Assembly: GCA_014529385.2 (NCBI GenBank)
Contig: CM043954.1
Span: 3,666,501-3,730,500, forward strand
DNA: 64,000 nt
DNA from: Adiantum capillus-veneris
Taxonomy: Eukaryota > Streptophyta > Polypodiopsida > Polypodiales > Pteridaceae
Direction: 5' to 3'
Positions 60,914-64,000 of the stretch are shown here, one piece after another. The notes beneath the pieces were generated by a model. It made no database searches. It had not been told where the DNA came from and saw only the letters and a list, made by a program, of their open reading frames with translations. The first letter of the stretch is position 1, and each line of letters begins with the position of its first letter. The translations under genes were made by a program, and so were the position numbers.

Positions 60914-61971
60914 GAATGCAAATGAGCTTATTTTGCCCCATTTTAACTATATGTTCCCTACCTACTCGGAATGCCCCATTCATACTTACCTCCATTGATC
61001 ATATCTTCATGTTCATATCATCTACGGTTTGAACCGTTCTTCATTCTGATATTCAGTCGACAAATGGCCTTCAATCTGCAATTTTGATCCTTCAAAAGTT
61101 GGCTGAAAATCCGTCCTGTGCCAAACCTTTTCATATTTTCCATGTTAGAAAAGCCCTTGCTTTAAAGATTTGGCGTTTGCTCTCAGAAGTCAATTCCGAT
61201 TTTTTTGGCTCAACTTATTAGTTTTGTTGATTATTTGTCCTTTTTAGTTTTTTAGTATTAAAAATAAAGATAATTACCCAGCATTATTATTAATTGGCCA
61301 AAATTTTGCCAAAATTATTGCAATCACTCATACATACATATTCTTAGCCCCCGGCATCTTATTTTTCGTGAATGGTGTCAATATGGCTCATGACTATGCC
61401 TGCTAAGAGCTAAAAAGCTCTAAAAATTTGATAAAGGAAAATAAAAAGAAAATAATATATACAAAATGATGAGTATCTTGCTGCTTTCCCCCCCTTCCTA
61501 GAGTGAGTCGTCCCTGATGAACATGTGTCAAAGTGCATGCAGAGACGTGTATATTGTGGCTCTAGGATGCGAATGGAAAATACGCATGGGGTAACAAAGT
61601 GTTGTGCAAGATGTGGGTTATGAACCATATGTTCAGGGGCTTTTGATGATGAGGTTAGTTTGAAGCTGCGTGGTCCGAACAAGAGAAGTTGTAGAAGATG
61701 CGCTCGGTCTTTGACAGTGGCACCTAGAAGTTTTGACACTGCCTTGTCTTTTGATTGATGGCTCTTTTTTTGATGCCACCACTGAAATTACTTTGATATG
61801 GACTTCGAGGTTGAGTCATCTAGTGTGCCACTTGGTTTTTTTTCCAATTTCCAAATGACTTCTTTTGGTTATTGATGGTGTGATTGTATTGACCCTGTTT
61901 GCTTGACAAAAATTGGCGCTTTTGGTGGTTGGGTGGGGTTTGGGTTTGATTGGTGCTGCGTAGGTTGAATT

Positions 61972-62415
61972 TCAGTACAATGTCATTTGGGTATCCATAA
62001 TTTCTACGGATGGGTTTGCATAATGGACTTCTTCACCCATATTTTCGTGACCACCTTTTGAGACCTTCGTAGTATTGGAGCAAGTGTTGATTGAAGAGGT
62101 TCCCATAGGTAATCGATTAACGACATTTGCTCTTGTTCCAGTGTCCACTAATGCTTGTTCTTCTATGGTACTATCATCAAGTTGCAGAAAAATTCGTAGA
62201 TCTATGCCACCTAACCATATAGGCTCTATTTGTATGGATGCTATTGGAGGGAAATTGATGCAATTGTCCTGTTCGTAATTTCTCTGAAGGTTTGCTAGCT
62301 CCTTCCTCTTTAATATTCTGATCTTTGCCTCTTCCTTAGCCTGCTCCTGAATATCATGGGCTCGACTTCTTTGCTGGTTTGCTGCATGAATTGTTTGAAG
62401 TTCTTCTCGTGTCAC
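61972..62415 (-). pseudogene. Retropepsin-like fragment of a retroelement
   Basis: A 147-codon minus-strand frame starts with a charged Glu/Lys/Gln-rich helix (residues 1-50). It contains ALVDTGTRANVV, the D-T-G active site of retroelement aspartic proteases, at about residue 88, preceded by the expected hydrophobic strand. The downstream I-L-G-x-x segment is not seen. I assign only the protease-like fold; the parent element is unknown. Confidence 0.55.
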
Positions 62416-62926
62416 TGGGAGAAGATATTTCTAGCCACTCATCCAATTATGCATCTCCTCACTGGCAATGTTGCAAGCTTGATGACACCGCTTTGCGATA
62501 TATCATGTATTACAAAAGGCCCAATCCCTCGCTTATTGAGTTTTTTGGAGTGTTTCTTTAGGGTATACACCAAAATGTAATCCCCTTTTGGAAACTCCTT
62601 GCAGATTCTCTAAACTTAAATTTAGGTTTTGTGAACTTTGGGGATATTCTCACACTCAATCTAAAATTTAAAGTTGTGATGTTTAGTTGTTAGTCTTTTT
62701 GCATTCATGACTTTTTTGGAGCATAGGTCTCTTATACATTTATGTTTCTAATTCATTACAAGTCACTCTAATTAACTGATAGTGAGTGTTGGTAAAAACA
62801 AAAAATAAAAAAATGGAGATAAATCTCAAAATTTGTAGGTGGGATTATACTAAATCTAGATTTTTCCTCCAATTGTTGTGGGTGTCCTAACCTTCAAATC
62901 AAATGTTGCTAGTGTGTGGCCAATCC

Positions 62927-62930
<4 letters not shown>
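62416..62930. other. No recognisable gene
   Basis: AT-rich sequence in the second half; nothing identifiable. Confidence 0.4.

Positions 62931-62998
<68 letters not shown>
62931..62998 (+). repeat. (GA)34 microsatellite
   Basis: 68 bp of uninterrupted GA, directly upstream of the reading frame at the right edge. Confidence 0.98.
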
Positions 62999-63000
<2 letters not shown>

Positions 63001-63061
63001 CTTTTCTTGGCACCCAATCCACTCTATTTCTTGCTTTGTCTTAGTCTCCGACTGGACAGTT

Positions 63062-64000
63062 TTTTAAGACTACCTCCATGGGGGACATACTTCAAAAGAG
63101 CCCATGAACTTATTAGCTCTATTCAGTACAATGGGGAAGCCACCCTCACAAACAGAGACGGAGCTACTGTCAAGGTTAAAATCACTACAGAGATAATCAA
63201 TAAAGCTCTCCGCCTACAACAAGGAACACACAATCTATTGCAAAAAACCAAGGCAATAGACAATGACAAAGCATTTATAAAGAAAAGAGGACACAATTTA
63301 ACCTATCAAGACTTGATCTACTCAGAGATAGAACTGACACTACGACTAATATTGCAACATTTCAAAGTTACAAAAGCTATTGTGCTACACGGAACCACTT
63401 TTGCACATGGCAGTGGTGATGGCAAAGGGGTTGGCAGAAAGAAGAGTAGTTAGCTGTGATTTTGGAAACTAACTCCTTGACAATATAGTGGAAGCAAACA
63501 TCAAGAGAAGCCAAAAAAGCAAGTCATATATGAATGTTGGACCAATGTTGACTCGAATTTCTTACCAGGTATGATTGATGAACTACCACCTTCTGAAGCA
63601 CAATTGGATCTGATCCACAAGTCTAAAAGGCCAGTAAATCCAGTAGCCAGACCATCTACAAGGCCACAACTAGAGATCAAGAAAACAAGGCAAAGCTCAA
63701 GGAAACAAGACATTGACAGCGAGAAGACAAAATCAGATGCACCAAACAGCGAAGAAGCTAATTCAAAGGACAGAGAAACTCCTTCAGAGTATCAATCTTC
63801 AGATGAGGAACACGAAAGTGAATTTGCAATTAGACACACAAGACTAAAGAAGAGGCCAACCCAGGCGGCAGAAGCAATCCTCATCACACAAGCACAAAGA
63901 CAATGGAAGAAGCACAGGCAAAAAGGGAAAGACTTCGCCAACAAAAGAATGAAGAAAAGAGAAGTCTTGGAATGGAAGCAAATGATGAAAGAGAGGATGA
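63062..64000 (+). CDS. Retroelement-like Gag/structural protein, frame-shifted, runs off the window
   Basis: Coding-like sequence from about 63080 encodes segments such as EIINKALRL, a K-K-R-G-H-N-L-T stretch and LHGTTFAHG. A TAG ends the frame at 63451-63453, but recognisable residues (VEANIKRSQKSKSY, NVGPMLTRISYQ) continue in other frames to about 63567. From 63571 a third frame is open to the window end: Pro-rich, then Lys/Glu/Gln-rich and helical with R-H-T-R-L-K-K-R. This layout is typical of unclassified plant retroelement proteins that carry an N-terminal transposon domain. There is no convincing start codon; the frame runs back into the GA repeat. Confidence 0.5.

Overview
The window looks like nuclear DNA of a land plant with a large, repeat-rich genome. 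The evidence is Ty1-copia and Ty3-gypsy retrotransposons with plant-type primer sites (TGGTATCAGAGC), a hAT transposase relic of the plant DUF659 type, a plant-type FCP1-like phosphatase, spliced genes with GT-AG introns, and many long GA/CT microsatellites. A fern, lycophyte or similar lineage is a guess from general impression; the sequence does not settle it. There are no bacterial-style operons, rRNA or CRISPR arrays, and I recognised no tRNA gene.

Layout. 0-7.3 kb: repeats (a 395-bp direct repeat pair, GA tracts, a 69-bp duplication, a 189-bp satellite built of two hairpins) around a frame-broken, unrecognised acidic gene on the minus strand. 7.5-22.4 kb: the most unusual block. Three decayed copies (A, B, C; minus strand) of one DDE-like transposase family surround a spliced coiled-coil/RING-like gene and a frame-broken FCP1-like phosphatase gene (both plus strand). 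The RING-gene intron, the transposase-B intron and the transposase-B 3' flank are filled with the same palindromic repeat based on TGTGCTATATAGCACA, and one stretch of about 115 bp is shared between the RING intron and the transposase flank. This suggests one large mobile element with cargo genes, or a cluster repeatedly invaded by one satellite.

22-45 kb: a layered retrotransposon stack whose order of events can be read. An old gypsy element (gypsy-2) was hit by a copia element (copia-B, target duplication AGAAG). The whole segment was duplicated in tandem, and in the right copy copia-B collapsed to a solo LTR. A complete 8.5-kb gypsy element (gypsy-1, AACAC) then landed inside the reverse transcriptase of the left copia-B, and a complete 4.9-kb copia element (copia-A, GAGGG, LTRs about 97% identical) landed in the right copy. 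Gypsy-1 carries an extra coiled-coil reading frame between pol and its 3' LTR.

45-64 kb: the 5' end of another copia element, a palindromic repeat block, a long Gag-protease polyprotein with no visible reverse transcriptase, an intronless broken copy of a DEAD-box RNA helicase, a hAT relic, a copia relic, AT-rich and palindromic repeats, a retropepsin-like fragment, and at the right edge a retroelement-like reading frame that runs out of the window.

Almost every protein-coding unit is broken. The breaks are dominated by in-frame TAG codons. Several align with Gln codons in a paralogue, one of them directly as CAG in one duplicate and TAG in the other. This fits decay of methylated CHG sites in silenced plant chromatin.
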